Made by a program: the position numbers and the translations under genes | NCBI GenBank assembly: GCA_039111535.1 | Contig: JBCCIM010000043.1 | Location: forward strand, 1 to 35,929 | Direction of reading: 5' to 3' | Length of the DNA stretch: 35,929 bases | Source: Bacteroidota bacterium | Lineage (GTDB): Bacteria > Bacteroidota > Rhodothermia > Rhodothermales > JAHQVL01 | Notes under the pieces: generated by a model | The model's database searches: none | What the model saw: the letters and a program-made list of their open reading frames with translations, nothing else | Told to the model about the DNA's origin: nothing | Shown here: piece after piece, positions 25,279 to 33,467 of the stretch | Layout: every line of letters starts with the position of its first letter | Position numbering within the stretch: the first letter of the stretch is position 1

Positions 25279-25297
25279 TTTCTTAAATGTTAAGAAA
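25279..25297. promoter_or_regulatory. Perfect 8-bp inverted repeat between exporter and kinase genes
   Basis: tttcttaa (25279-25286) and ttaagaaa (25290-25297) are exact complements with a 3-base centre (atg). The site begins 3 bases after the MFS stop and lies 90 bases before the histidine kinase gene. It could be an operator for a dimeric regulator or a weak transcript-end hairpin; it has no T-tract. Confidence 0.4.
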
Positions 25298-25386
25298 TGA
25301 CAGGCGGGCGGCATAAAAGGGCTTTTGGCCTCGTATTTGAACACATAGGGTTCTAATCGCCTATCAGTGTTTCCGAATCCGAAAGG

Positions 25387-26820
25387 ATGACCGTTCAGGA
25401 ATTCAACATATTCGCCCAACACGACTCAGAAGTCGCACAGACCTTGCCTGAGCTCAACGACGTTGCCCTTGTAGAAGTGGCAAATGATGGAGGTATTTTA
25501 AAACTCAATTCATTCGGAAAACAGATCTGGGGCTGGAAAAAAGGCGGAAAAATTCCTAAAACTCTCCTATCTTCCCTTCAACAGGGAAAAACCCTGTCCT
25601 TTCCAATTAGCGTAAAAGGACGTGCTGTACTTGGTACAGGCGTTGTACGTCAGAACGGTTGGTTGATTGTTGGCTATCACGAGAAGAACGTGGCTTCAGG
25701 CAAAGGAGAGTCTAGCTATAGGACTCTTATTGAGAAAATCCCCTCGATAAATCATTCGTTTCTTGATCAGGCACCACAGGGTATCCTGTTTCTCGATCGT
25801 ATTGGTAATGTCATTTTTGCCAACCAACAATTCCGTGATTGTCTGCATATAGAGGGGCGCGGCGAAATCTCTGAAAATGTCTTCCAGCTCTTTGGTTTTT
25901 CGGAGTCTTTCACCTCGCAGATTCGCGACCTCCTGGCAAAAGGCATGGCAATACCACAGGATGTCTTGCAACCTGACGAATATTTGCCGCATGGTCTGCG
26001 TGTTAATGGATCACCCGTTCACGACGCCCGCAATAAAATTCTGGGTGCTGTACTCACGTTCGAAGTATTACAAACTGACGATTACAGCGCCGACCCGACT
26101 ACGCATGACGTCGAAGGCCATCACCTGGCGCAATTGAAAAATGTTTTCATTGCGATGATGAGCCATGAAATCCGCACACCACTGGGTGTGATGAATGGGT
26201 ACGCAGAGATTCTCAGTCAGGAATTGGAGGAGTACGAAGCATCCACCGGCAATGCGTTGCCGCCGCAAATCAAAGAATTTGTTGGAGCCATTCATGAGAA
26301 TGCACAACGGCTCCTTGGCATGGTCAACGAGATGTTCGATCTCTCGAACATGCGCCAGTTGCGCCTTTCCCCAATTTCATTACACGACACCCTCTTGCCC
26401 GTGGCAAAAAAAGCACGCGCTTTTCTGGGTGAGAAAAATGTGGCGTTTGAGATGAGTCTGAGCGAGGAAGACCTTATGATCAAAGGGAATTCCAAGCGGC
26501 TAAAACAAGTGCTCAAAAACCTGTTATCCAACGCAGTTAAGTTCACCGACGAAGGCACGGTATCGCTATCGACGCGTAGTGAGGGTGAATTTGCCGTTAT
26601 CGAAGTCAGAGACACGGGTGTAGGCATGTCTCAGGAGCACCTGGACCATCTGTTCACGCCATTTGTGCAGGAAGATGCCCGTTTGAACAGAGACTTCTCC
26701 GGGACCGGCCTGGGTCTTTCTCTTGCCAAACTACTGGTCGACCTGATGAATGGGCGCATCGAGGCAGAAAGCGAAAAAGGCAGAGGCTCCACCTTCCGCA
26801 TCTACCTTCCGGCAGCATAA
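25387..26820 (+). CDS. Cytoplasmic PAS-domain sensor histidine kinase
   Basis: 477 residues, without membrane segments. A divergent sensor region lies at about 20-100 and a PAS-like region at about 125-230 (QGILFLDRIGNVIFANQQFRD). Then HisKA has MMSHEIRTPLGVMNGY with the phospho-accepting H260. The HATPase_c domain has the N box LKNLLSNAVKFTDEG, the G1 box VRDTGVGMS, the F box LFTPFVQ and the G2 box GTGLGLSLAKLL. It should autophosphorylate in response to an internal signal, possibly a redox or ligand cue through PAS. There is no receiver domain and no neighbouring response regulator on the same strand, so its partner is unknown. The 110-base gap before it contains an inverted repeat. Confidence 0.92.
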   Translation: MTVQEFNIFAQHDSEVAQTLPELNDVALVEVANDGGILKLNSFGKQIWGWKKGGKIPKTLLSSLQQGKTLSFPISVKGRAVLGTGVVRQNGWLIVGYHEKNVASGKGESSYRTLIEKIPSINHSFLDQAPQGILFLDRIGNVIFANQQFRDCLHIEGRGEISENVFQLFGFSESFTSQIRDLLAKGMAIPQDVLQPDEYLPHGLRVNGSPVHDARNKILGAVLTFEVLQTDDYSADPTTHDVEGHHLAQLKNVFIAMMSHEIRTPLGVMNGYAEILSQELEEYEASTGNALPPQIKEFVGAIHENAQRLLGMVNEMFDLSNMRQLRLSPISLHDTLLPVAKKARAFLGEKNVAFEMSLSEEDLMIKGNSKRLKQVLKNLLSNAVKFTDEGTVSLSTRSEGEFAVIEVRDTGVGMSQEHLDHLFTPFVQEDARLNRDFSGTGLGLSLAKLLVDLMNGRIEAESEKGRGSTFRIYLPAA

Positions 26821-26867
26821 CATATCTCTGCTACAGTTTACCTTTCTGCAATTCCCCAAGTGTGTAA

Positions 26868-26881
26868 GCCTACGAGTAGGC
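26868..26881. repeat. Tight palindrome gcctac-ga-gtaggc
   Basis: A 6-base stem with a 2-base centre at the edge of the repeat island between two convergent genes. Role unknown. Confidence 0.4.
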
Positions 26882-26883
26882 CC

Positions 26884-26909
26884 TGGCTCCTTTTTCTATT
26901 CTTTTGCCA
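26884..26909 (+). repeat. 26-bp direct repeat, copy 1
   Basis: These 26 bases, with a pyrimidine-rich centre (ctcctttttctattctttt) between tgg and gcca ends, are repeated exactly at 26969-26994. Together with a copy of the left-edge repeat between them they form a composite island in the gap between the kinase and peptidase genes. Confidence 0.85.
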
Positions 26910-26938
26910 GCGAGGCTCGCGGCAAACTGGATTTAAGT

Positions 26939-26962
26939 GATCCTTCGCTTTTGCTCAGGATA
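26939..26962 (-). repeat. Degenerate third copy of the left-edge dispersed repeat
   Basis: gatccttcgc and gctcaggata are arranged as in 507-536, but with a 4-base centre (tttt) in place of 3 bases. It lies between the two 26-bp direct repeats. Confidence 0.6.
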
Positions 26963-26963
26963 C

Positions 26964-26999
26964 GGCTTTGGCTCCTTTTTCTATTCTTTTGCCAAAGCC
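26964..26999 (-). repeat. 26-bp direct repeat, copy 2, within a 9-bp stem hairpin
   Basis: The second copy (26969-26994) sits inside perfect arms ggctttggc (26964-26972) and gccaaagcc (26991-26999), giving a hairpin with an 18-base pyrimidine-rich loop. The right arm touches the stop codon of the minus-strand peptidase gene. It may act as the 3' end of both convergent transcripts. Confidence 0.65.
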
Positions 27000-29191
27000 T
27001 AATTCGCTGGTGGTAGAATCTCCTGGACACCGGCAAGGTCCAGCATAAAGGCATAAGCAAACGCCGTCTCTTTGTAGCGCTCATAACGGCCAGAAGCGCC
27101 GCCATGCCCTGCATCCATGTTGGTTTTCATGATGAGTCGGTTTTGGTCTGTCTTTACATCCCGCAGACGAGCAACCCATTTTGCCGGCTCCCAATATTGT
27201 ACCTGTGAATCATGCAGGCCCGTGGTAACCAGCATGTTGGGATAATCTTTGGCTTCCACATTGTCATACGGCGAATAAGAAAGCATGTAATCGTAATACG
27301 TTTTGTCGTTTGGATTGCCCCATTCATCGTACTCACTGGTGGTAAGGGGAATGGTGTCGTCAAGCATGGTCGTAACAACGTCTACCCAGGGTACGTCGGC
27401 AACCACGCCACGCCACAAGTCGGGCCGCATGTTTATGATTGCGCCCATCAGCAACCCGCCGGCGGATCCGCCTTGCGCAAAGAGCCGCGCCGGATCCGCA
27501 TAAGACTCAGCAACGAGGTACTCCGCTGTATCGACAAAATCGGTGAAGGTGTTTTTCTTCTTCAACAACTTGCCATCTTCATACCACTGCCGGCCCATTT
27601 CTTCACCACCCCGAATGTGAGCGATGGCATAGACAAAGCCACGGTCGAGCAAACTCAGGCGCGCACTGCTGAAGGAGGCGTCCATGCTGTATCCGTAAGA
27701 GCCATACGCATACAGCAGCAATGGCGCTGAACCATCGATCGAAGTGCCCTTTTTGTAAACCAATGATACAGGGACTTTTACGCCATCGCGCGCCGGAGCA
27801 TACAATCGCTCGGTAACATAGTCTTCCGAACTAAAACTCCCCAAAACCTCTTGCTGCTTGAGCAACGTTTTGTCTTTGCTCACCATGTCGTAATCAAACG
27901 TTGATGTGGGCGTCGTCATCGATGCATAGCCGTACCGCAGCACTTGTGTATCAAATTCAGGGTTGGCACTGGTATAGGCCAGGTACGCCGGCTCACCAAA
28001 GTCGATATAATGCTCTGCACTTCCATCCCACGGCCTGATGCGCAATTCCATCAATCCGTTTTTTCGCTCGCTGACTACGAGGAAGTCTTTAAATATTTCA
28101 AATCCTTCCAGCAACACGTCATCCCGATTCGGCAGAACCTCTTCCCAGTTGTCCTTTGTTGTGCGAGAGACAGGCGTACGCACAAGCCGGAAGTTCTTTG
28201 CATCCAGGTTGGTCCGGATATAAAAATGATCGCCAAAGTGGTCCACATCGTACTCGAGACCGCGCTCACGTGGCTGCACGACGGCAAACTCTCCACCAGG
28301 ATTATCTGCATCCAGAAAGCGGTACTCCGCGCTGAGCGTCTGGTATGAACCGATGACGATGTAGCGTTTAGACTTCGTCCTGTACACATAGGCAGAAAAC
28401 GTGTCTTCCTTTTCTTCGAACACTAAAACATCATCCGCAACAGGCGTACCTACAACATGCCGATAAATTTTGTCCCAACGCAAGGTTGTCGGATCCTGAC
28501 GCGTGTAAAACAGCGTTTTGTTGTCATTGGCCCAGGCGATGTTGCCCGTAACCATGGGAATTTCATCTGGGTAGAACGCGCCAGTCTCCAAGTTTTTGAA
28601 GCGGAGGGTATAAATGCGCCGGCCCTGGTTGTCTTCTGCAAAGGCCAGGATATCATTGTTTACGCTTACGGCACGGCCGGCAACTGAAAAGTAGTCATGC
28701 CCTTCTGCCAGCGTATTGACATCCAGCATCACTTCTTCTTCTGCATCCATTGAAGAGCGCTTACGACAATAAATAGGATAATCCAACCCTTCTTCATACC
28801 GTGTGTAATACCAGTATCCATCCCGGAAAACAGGGACCGAAGAATCGTCTTGCTTGATGCGGCCTTTAATTTCTTCAAACAGGGCATCCTGCAAAGACTC
28901 GGTGTGCGCCATTACTTCTTTTGTGTACGCATTCTCTTCTTCCAGGTATGCAATCACTTCAGGGTTCTCCCGCTCCCGGAGCCAGTAATAATCATCTACG
29001 CGTACATCACCGTGCTTTTCCAATTCGTGGGGTTTCTTGGCAGCAACAGGCGTATCAATTTCAGCGATCTGTTTCATTACAGCATCTGAACGTGTGGCAT
29101 TTGCGGATTGATTTGGGCTTTTACAAGCAAACGAACTGCCGGCAATCAGCAGCATCAGGATAAAGGCGGGTACAATATTGGTTCTGGGCAT
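26999..29191 (-). CDS. S9 family oligopeptidase B-like lipoprotein (protease II)
   Basis: 730 residues. The N-terminus is an export signal with C23 in SSFAC; the box is weak, so lipidation is likely but not sure. A seven-bladed propeller (about 110-440) gates an alpha/beta hydrolase domain (about 480-725). The catalytic triad is visible: S576 in QGGSAGG, D661 in GLHDSQV and H696 in DAGHGG. The segment AYGSYGYSMDASFSS (495-509) and RGGEEMGRQWYEDGK (527-541) mark the oligopeptidase B subfamily, which cuts short peptides after Lys or Arg. Export is a difference from cytosolic E. coli PtrB but is common in Bacteroidota. It follows the response regulator gene by 146 bases on the same strand. Confidence 0.92.
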   Translation of the reverse strand: MPRTNIVPAFILMLLIAGSSFACKSPNQSANATRSDAVMKQIAEIDTPVAAKKPHELEKHGDVRVDDYYWLRERENPEVIAYLEEENAYTKEVMAHTESLQDALFEEIKGRIKQDDSSVPVFRDGYWYYTRYEEGLDYPIYCRKRSSMDAEEEVMLDVNTLAEGHDYFSVAGRAVSVNNDILAFAEDNQGRRIYTLRFKNLETGAFYPDEIPMVTGNIAWANDNKTLFYTRQDPTTLRWDKIYRHVVGTPVADDVLVFEEKEDTFSAYVYRTKSKRYIVIGSYQTLSAEYRFLDADNPGGEFAVVQPRERGLEYDVDHFGDHFYIRTNLDAKNFRLVRTPVSRTTKDNWEEVLPNRDDVLLEGFEIFKDFLVVSERKNGLMELRIRPWDGSAEHYIDFGEPAYLAYTSANPEFDTQVLRYGYASMTTPTSTFDYDMVSKDKTLLKQQEVLGSFSSEDYVTERLYAPARDGVKVPVSLVYKKGTSIDGSAPLLLYAYGSYGYSMDASFSSARLSLLDRGFVYAIAHIRGGEEMGRQWYEDGKLLKKKNTFTDFVDTAEYLVAESYADPARLFAQGGSAGGLLMGAIINMRPDLWRGVVADVPWVDVVTTMLDDTIPLTTSEYDEWGNPNDKTYYDYMLSYSPYDNVEAKDYPNMLVTTGLHDSQVQYWEPAKWVARLRDVKTDQNRLIMKTNMDAGHGGASGRYERYKETAFAYAFMLDLAGVQEILPPAN

Positions 29192-29337
29192 TTGTCTCAG
29201 GCAATCGGAAAGGAGTTGTATTCCCTAAGATAATAGTCTGCCTGATAGAAAGGAAGGTTGGACGAAGGAATGCCCTGTTTTATTGCCGAGTTGTATTGCC
29301 AGAGAAGACGTAGGCGTGTAACCGGATCCGCGTTCGA

Positions 29338-30021
29338 TTATTTAGGCTCTGGGCGAATACCGCGGTTCACAGCGACAGCGACGGCTTCGTTTCTAGAATG
29401 GACGTGCAGCTTTTCGTACAGCTTTTTGATATGCGAACGGACGGTATCAATGCTGATAAACAGGGATTCTGCCAGCATTTTGTATGTGAGGCCGTCTACG
29501 AGGCCCTGCAGAATCTGCATTTCACGTTCCGAGAGGTTGAACTCCTTGATATTCCTGTTGTTGTTCGGATTGAACTGCTCAAGGATGCGCATCGCAACAG
29601 GACCAGATAGAGAGCTACCGCCGTCAATAACGGTTTGTATAGCCTGGAGAATTTCGTTTGGCGGCGTTGATTTGAGCAAATAGCCTACTGCGCCGGCCTG
29701 AATTGCTTCCAGGATAATGTCCGTTTCATCCCGCATGGTGAGCATGATCACCTGCGCTTCGGGATAATGCTGTTTGACCTGGCCGGCACCTTGCGTACCA
29801 CTCATACCCGGCAAACCAACATCCATTAGCACGACATCGCCTGACTGTAAAGGATCTTTCTCCCAATTTGCCAGCGCTTCCTCACACGACCCATACGCAC
29901 CAATACACACATAGCCGCTCGAAGAGCCCAACATCCACTCCATGCCTTCACGCAGGGTCTTGTGATCCTCTACGATAGCAACACGTATTAACTCTGCAAT
30001 TTCAGTCTGATCAGGAAGCAT
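29338..30021 (-). CDS. NarL/FixJ-type response regulator
   Basis: 227 residues. The receiver domain has E18-D19, phosphorylation site D67 in LMDVGLPG, T95 and K117. The C-terminal LuxR-type helix-turn-helix (about 158-225) reads LSEREMQILQGLVDGLTYKMLAESLFISIDTVRSHIKKLYEKL. The ATG overlaps the end of the propeller kinase gene by 11 bases (atgcttcctga), so kinase and regulator are translated together and almost certainly form one two-component system. It lies upstream of the oligopeptidase gene on the same strand, a possible target. One feature differs from typical members: a Gly/Gln-rich stretch after the phosphorylation site (SGTQGAGQVKQ). Confidence 0.95.
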   Translation of the reverse strand: MLPDQTEIAELIRVAIVEDHKTLREGMEWMLGSSSGYVCIGAYGSCEEALANWEKDPLQSGDVVLMDVGLPGMSGTQGAGQVKQHYPEAQVIMLTMRDETDIILEAIQAGAVGYLLKSTPPNEILQAIQTVIDGGSSLSGPVAMRILEQFNPNNNRNIKEFNLSEREMQILQGLVDGLTYKMLAESLFISIDTVRSHIKKLYEKLHVHSRNEAVAVAVNRGIRPEPK

Positions 30022-33004
30022 ATTTACGAAGTGGCCATTTTAAATAGACTGTCGTAGCAGAGCCAACGGCCGCGCGTAATTCAAACGTCGCGCCTGATTC
30101 TTTTGCCCTGTCACGCATGGTCGTAAGCCCATAGCCTTTCTCTACAGCATCGGTATCAAACCCTTTTCCATAATCCTGTATCACTACATGGAGCACAACG
30201 AGGTCCTGGGTCATCGCAATATCGATTCTCTCGGCACTGCTATGCTTTATCGCATTGTTGATTGCTTCCTTGATAATCAAATACAAATTACGCCGAGATC
30301 GAGGTGGTAACGCTATTTTTCGCACCCCGTCTTCAACTTTCCAGTTTACTGTGATGTCTGATGCATCGTTTACACGCTGATAAAATGCCTGCAAGCGCTG
30401 AATCACACTCCCTACCGAATCCTGTTTCGGATCCACAGACCATACAATGTCGAGCATATTATCAACCAGTTCGCTCGACATAGAACCAATTTCCTGCAAG
30501 ATGGGCGAAATTTCTTCTTTCGGAGATTTCTCCTGCGTCCGCTGATAAGCTAGATTTGACATAAACGAGAGGCTTGTTAGCGAGCTGCCAATATCGTCGT
30601 GCAGGTCCATTGCTATTTGTGTACGCGTACGCTCAACCTGAAGCATCAAGCGCAATCGGTACAGATGCAAATAGTAAGAGAGCACCATCATGATGACTAT
30701 GATTGTCATCCAGAACATTGGGCGGTGATAATACGGTACAGGTATTTCGAAATTGTATGAGATTGATTCCCCATACGACTCTCTGGAGGTTGTAGCCTGG
30801 ACCTCGAACTCATAGGAGCCGGCCGGCAAGCTGGCAAAATGCACAGAGGGCTTTTTCGTAGATACCCAGTCCGATTCAGGAAGCCCATTTAATCGATACC
30901 GGTACTCAACCTGATGAGGATGCGAAAAGGTTGTCGCGCTAAACTCAAAGCCAATGTTGGTATCTGAAGCTTTGAGTACTACATCCTTGTACTGGGAGCG
31001 CGAAACACCATTGTAGTTGATACTGGTCAACAATACCTGCGGGATGGGCGCTTCGCGACTCAGCAAGCGCCGTGGGATTTGCGTTATCCCACCCGGATGG
31101 GTTACCCAAAGAAATTGTTTTGTAAACGCAGCACCAGAAACTGTGGTTGACATCAACCCATCAGACTGGGTCAGGTGATAGCGAATCGCAGCATCTTTCT
31201 TAAGATGTTCTTCAGGCATATCCGCATCACGTGAAGCTTTACCGTCGCGTTGGCCTTTCGCCTTCCCACCAGATGGTAGGTTGAACACAAACAAGCCTTC
31301 CCGTGCATTGGCAATCAGCAAACTATCCCCTTCGAGCGATAGTTTTTCGATGTGATAATCAGGCAGCAACTGCATTGTGGTATCAGCCTCAACACACAAC
31401 AACCCACTGCTTAAAAGGGCAACCCACGTGCGCCCAAGGTGATCAACAACAATGTCATTAACCGACGTATTCCTGTAATTTGCAACGTTCCGTACCAGCG
31501 TAGCAGGGTACGCATTAATTTGTCGAGACGAGCGCCTGGTATCAATCTTCAGTACCTGCCCATTCGCCCATATCACAAGTTCGCCGTCAGCTGTAAGTGT
31601 CTGTCGATGAAAGTCTTGTTCTTCGAGCGGCCAGCGAAACATTGGCGACGGCGTTTTGCCGGCCCTGTGTTTATAAATGCCATCAGCGTGCCAGAAATAT
31701 CCATTTCCTTTACGGTCTACATCTCCATGGTACCCGCCGGCATAAGCTTCTCGCTGTGCCCACTCCCCATCGTTCCCATAAGTAAACCAGCCACTCCCGC
31801 CAAGCGCGTGCATGCGTCCATCCGCCCCCTTGAACAGATCGGACCACCGGTTTTCGCCGGCAGGCAGCACGGACTTGCGCATCGGGTGCAGTTGAAACAG
31901 GCCTTCTGAATCAGAACTTGCCCACACAGATTGGTCGCGGTGGTTATATACGGCATTCAGGGAAAGCAAAGGCCGGTCCTGCACTTCCATGATGTGCATG
32001 ACACCAAGATGGCTAATCTGAACGAGGCCGATTTGCGTCCCAATCCATGCATTGCCCTCATGATCCCGATAGATACAGTTGACGCGGTTTGTTGGCAGCC
32101 CAGACTCTTCGCTCATCGACATCATCAGGCCGTCTTTCATCAGATTCCAGAACAGCGCGCCGTGGTTGTAAGATGACACCACAATCATTTTCGGCGTAAT
32201 GCAGATATGCCGCAAGCCGGCTTCTGCCAAAACTTGTTCTAGCTCGCCAGTCTCTGGATTAAATCGAAACAATCCTTCTTGCTGATGGGATACCCAGGCC
32301 GTGCCGGCTTCATCAAAACGGAGCGCATACCAGCCTTCTCTGATTTTATCCTCCAGGAATCGAATAGAACCGTCAGACAGTAATCTTCCCGGCCCCCTGG
32401 CGTGATCCAACACCCACTGGCCCCCATCTGCGGCAATATCAGCGCTTACAATATTTGGTATCAGGGCGCCGGCAACAGAATGATCTATGCCGGAAGGTTC
32501 GAAGCGATAATCGCGCTGCAACAGGACATTATCTGTAAGCGATATTTGCCAAACTTCTTCCTGTGCATAAATGTACAGGGAATCATTTCGCGCAAGAATT
32601 CGGCTTGCTTTGATGTCAGCAAGCTCTGGAAACGGTTGGACTGCGTGTTGATAGCGTACGTGCCAGATCCCCATTTGACGCGTGGCTACCCAGACGTCGT
32701 CATTTTCAAGCGGTTCGATTTCTAAAATATTGACGGTACTCGTGGCGTCAATAAAACGAACAGGGACAAAACCAGCACCCGTGTAGAAACTCAAACCGGC
32801 AGACGTGCCTACCCACAGACGGCCATCCGGCGTCTGCTCCAGGGTTTGAATGTTCTCATGGGACAATCCATCAGAAATGGTGTAGAGCCTGTAGGGTATA
32901 CTATTCCCCTGTGCTTCTATTCCCAGAAGCAGAAAACAGCATAACGCAATTAGTCCATGCGCGAAAAACGCGGGATGGGGTCGGGCCCAAGAAATAGATC
33001 TCAT
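30011..33004 (-). CDS. Periplasmic beta-propeller sensor histidine kinase (Reg_Prop / Y_Y_Y / HisKA_3)
   Basis: 997 residues from the ATG at 33004; a GTG at 33034 adds ten. A signal peptide ends near GIEAQG. Two-component regulator propeller repeats begin at ISDGLSHENIQTLEQTPDGRLWVGT and recur as GNAWIGTQIGLVQI and GRTWVALLSSGLL, filling about 35-650. A Y_Y_Y domain follows (about 680-755, VEYRYRLNGLPESDWV), then one membrane segment (763-780). HisKA_3 has H802 in MDLHDDIGSSLTSLSF. HATPase_c has the N box EAINNAIKHS (913-922), DYGKGFD (944-950) and GYGLTTMRDRA. In Bacteroides such sensors are often fused to their regulator for glycan sensing; here the regulator is a separate overlapping gene. 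The signal is unknown; peptides are possible given the neighbouring peptidase. Confidence 0.94.
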   Translation of the reverse strand: MRSISWARPHPAFFAHGLIALCCFLLLGIEAQGNSIPYRLYTISDGLSHENIQTLEQTPDGRLWVGTSAGLSFYTGAGFVPVRFIDATSTVNILEIEPLENDDVWVATRQMGIWHVRYQHAVQPFPELADIKASRILARNDSLYIYAQEEVWQISLTDNVLLQRDYRFEPSGIDHSVAGALIPNIVSADIAADGGQWVLDHARGPGRLLSDGSIRFLEDKIREGWYALRFDEAGTAWVSHQQEGLFRFNPETGELEQVLAEAGLRHICITPKMIVVSSYNHGALFWNLMKDGLMMSMSEESGLPTNRVNCIYRDHEGNAWIGTQIGLVQISHLGVMHIMEVQDRPLLSLNAVYNHRDQSVWASSDSEGLFQLHPMRKSVLPAGENRWSDLFKGADGRMHALGGSGWFTYGNDGEWAQREAYAGGYHGDVDRKGNGYFWHADGIYKHRAGKTPSPMFRWPLEEQDFHRQTLTADGELVIWANGQVLKIDTRRSSRQINAYPATLVRNVANYRNTSVNDIVVDHLGRTWVALLSSGLLCVEADTTMQLLPDYHIEKLSLEGDSLLIANAREGLFVFNLPSGGKAKGQRDGKASRDADMPEEHLKKDAAIRYHLTQSDGLMSTTVSGAAFTKQFLWVTHPGGITQIPRRLLSREAPIPQVLLTSINYNGVSRSQYKDVVLKASDTNIGFEFSATTFSHPHQVEYRYRLNGLPESDWVSTKKPSVHFASLPAGSYEFEVQATTSRESYGESISYNFEIPVPYYHRPMFWMTIIVIMMVLSYYLHLYRLRLMLQVERTRTQIAMDLHDDIGSSLTSLSFMSNLAYQRTQEKSPKEEISPILQEIGSMSSELVDNMLDIVWSVDPKQDSVGSVIQRLQAFYQRVNDASDITVNWKVEDGVRKIALPPRSRRNLYLIIKEAINNAIKHSSAERIDIAMTQDLVVLHVVIQDYGKGFDTDAVEKGYGLTTMRDRAKESGATFELRAAVGSATTVYLKWPLRKYAS

Positions 33005-33335
33005 TTGGGCAAAATTCAGCCTTTGATAACTCACTAAATGCTTGACAGTACAGGCGCTGGCCGTTCAGGAAGCGATAACCGTGATGCGTGGTTTGACCAG
33101 TTGTGCAATAAAATAGGCTTCCAGCAGGATTTTATAGCAAAGATGCGGCGGGCTAACTATGTGCCTTTGACTTGTTTCTTATGCGCCTTTTCTACCAACT
33201 GCATGGGTAGTTCACCCACATTGATGGCAAAATACCCTGTACCTGTCTATCTTTTTTCTTAAAACCACATGGGTATGTGATTGCCGGCCCGCCCGTCGTG
33301 CACTACATTGGGTATACCAATTAAGCAATTGAATG

Positions 33336-33364
33336 CGTGCGTCAACATGATCAACAGACGCACG
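33336..33364 (+). other. 8-bp stem hairpin in the gap
   Basis: cgtgcgtc (33336-33343) is perfectly complementary to gacgcacg (33357-33364) with a 13-base loop. It is part of the hairpin cluster before the plus-strand terminator. Confidence 0.5.
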
Positions 33365-33418
33365 ACATGCATATAGATTTTACTGCAAGCCCTTTAGGTC
33401 GAAATTGACACACCTCCC

Positions 33419-33439
33419 AGGTCGGTTTCGGCCTTTTTT
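33419..33439 (+). terminator. Plus-strand intrinsic terminator with no annotated gene before it
   Basis: aggtcg (33419-33424) pairs with cggcct (33429-33434), with one G-U pair, around a gttt loop, then a T-rich run (33434-33439, with five more T after one G). It reads in the plus direction and thus does not serve the minus-strand genes on either side. Confidence 0.6.
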
Positions 33440-33467
33440 GTTTTTGGCATTTTTGGATTTGACCTAA

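Larger units (their letters stand above)
33005..33467. other. 463-base gap with clustered hairpins, possible RNA gene
   Basis: No convincing protein gene lies here. The stretch holds the start region of the propeller kinase and several small inverted repeats: 33204-33208 with 33214-33218, 33266-33270 with 33275-33279, the palindrome ggtatacc at 33311-33318, and 33336-33343 with 33357-33364. The octamer catgggta occurs twice (33202 and 33268). A plus-strand terminator follows at 33419. Both flanking genes are on the minus strand, so the terminator is not theirs. Confidence 0.45.

Noticed and set aside
33038-33262. Plus-strand 74-residue frame in the hairpin-rich gap
   Set aside because: It runs through the kinase promoter region and the hairpins, and has no recognisable domain or start signal; a non-coding explanation fits better.
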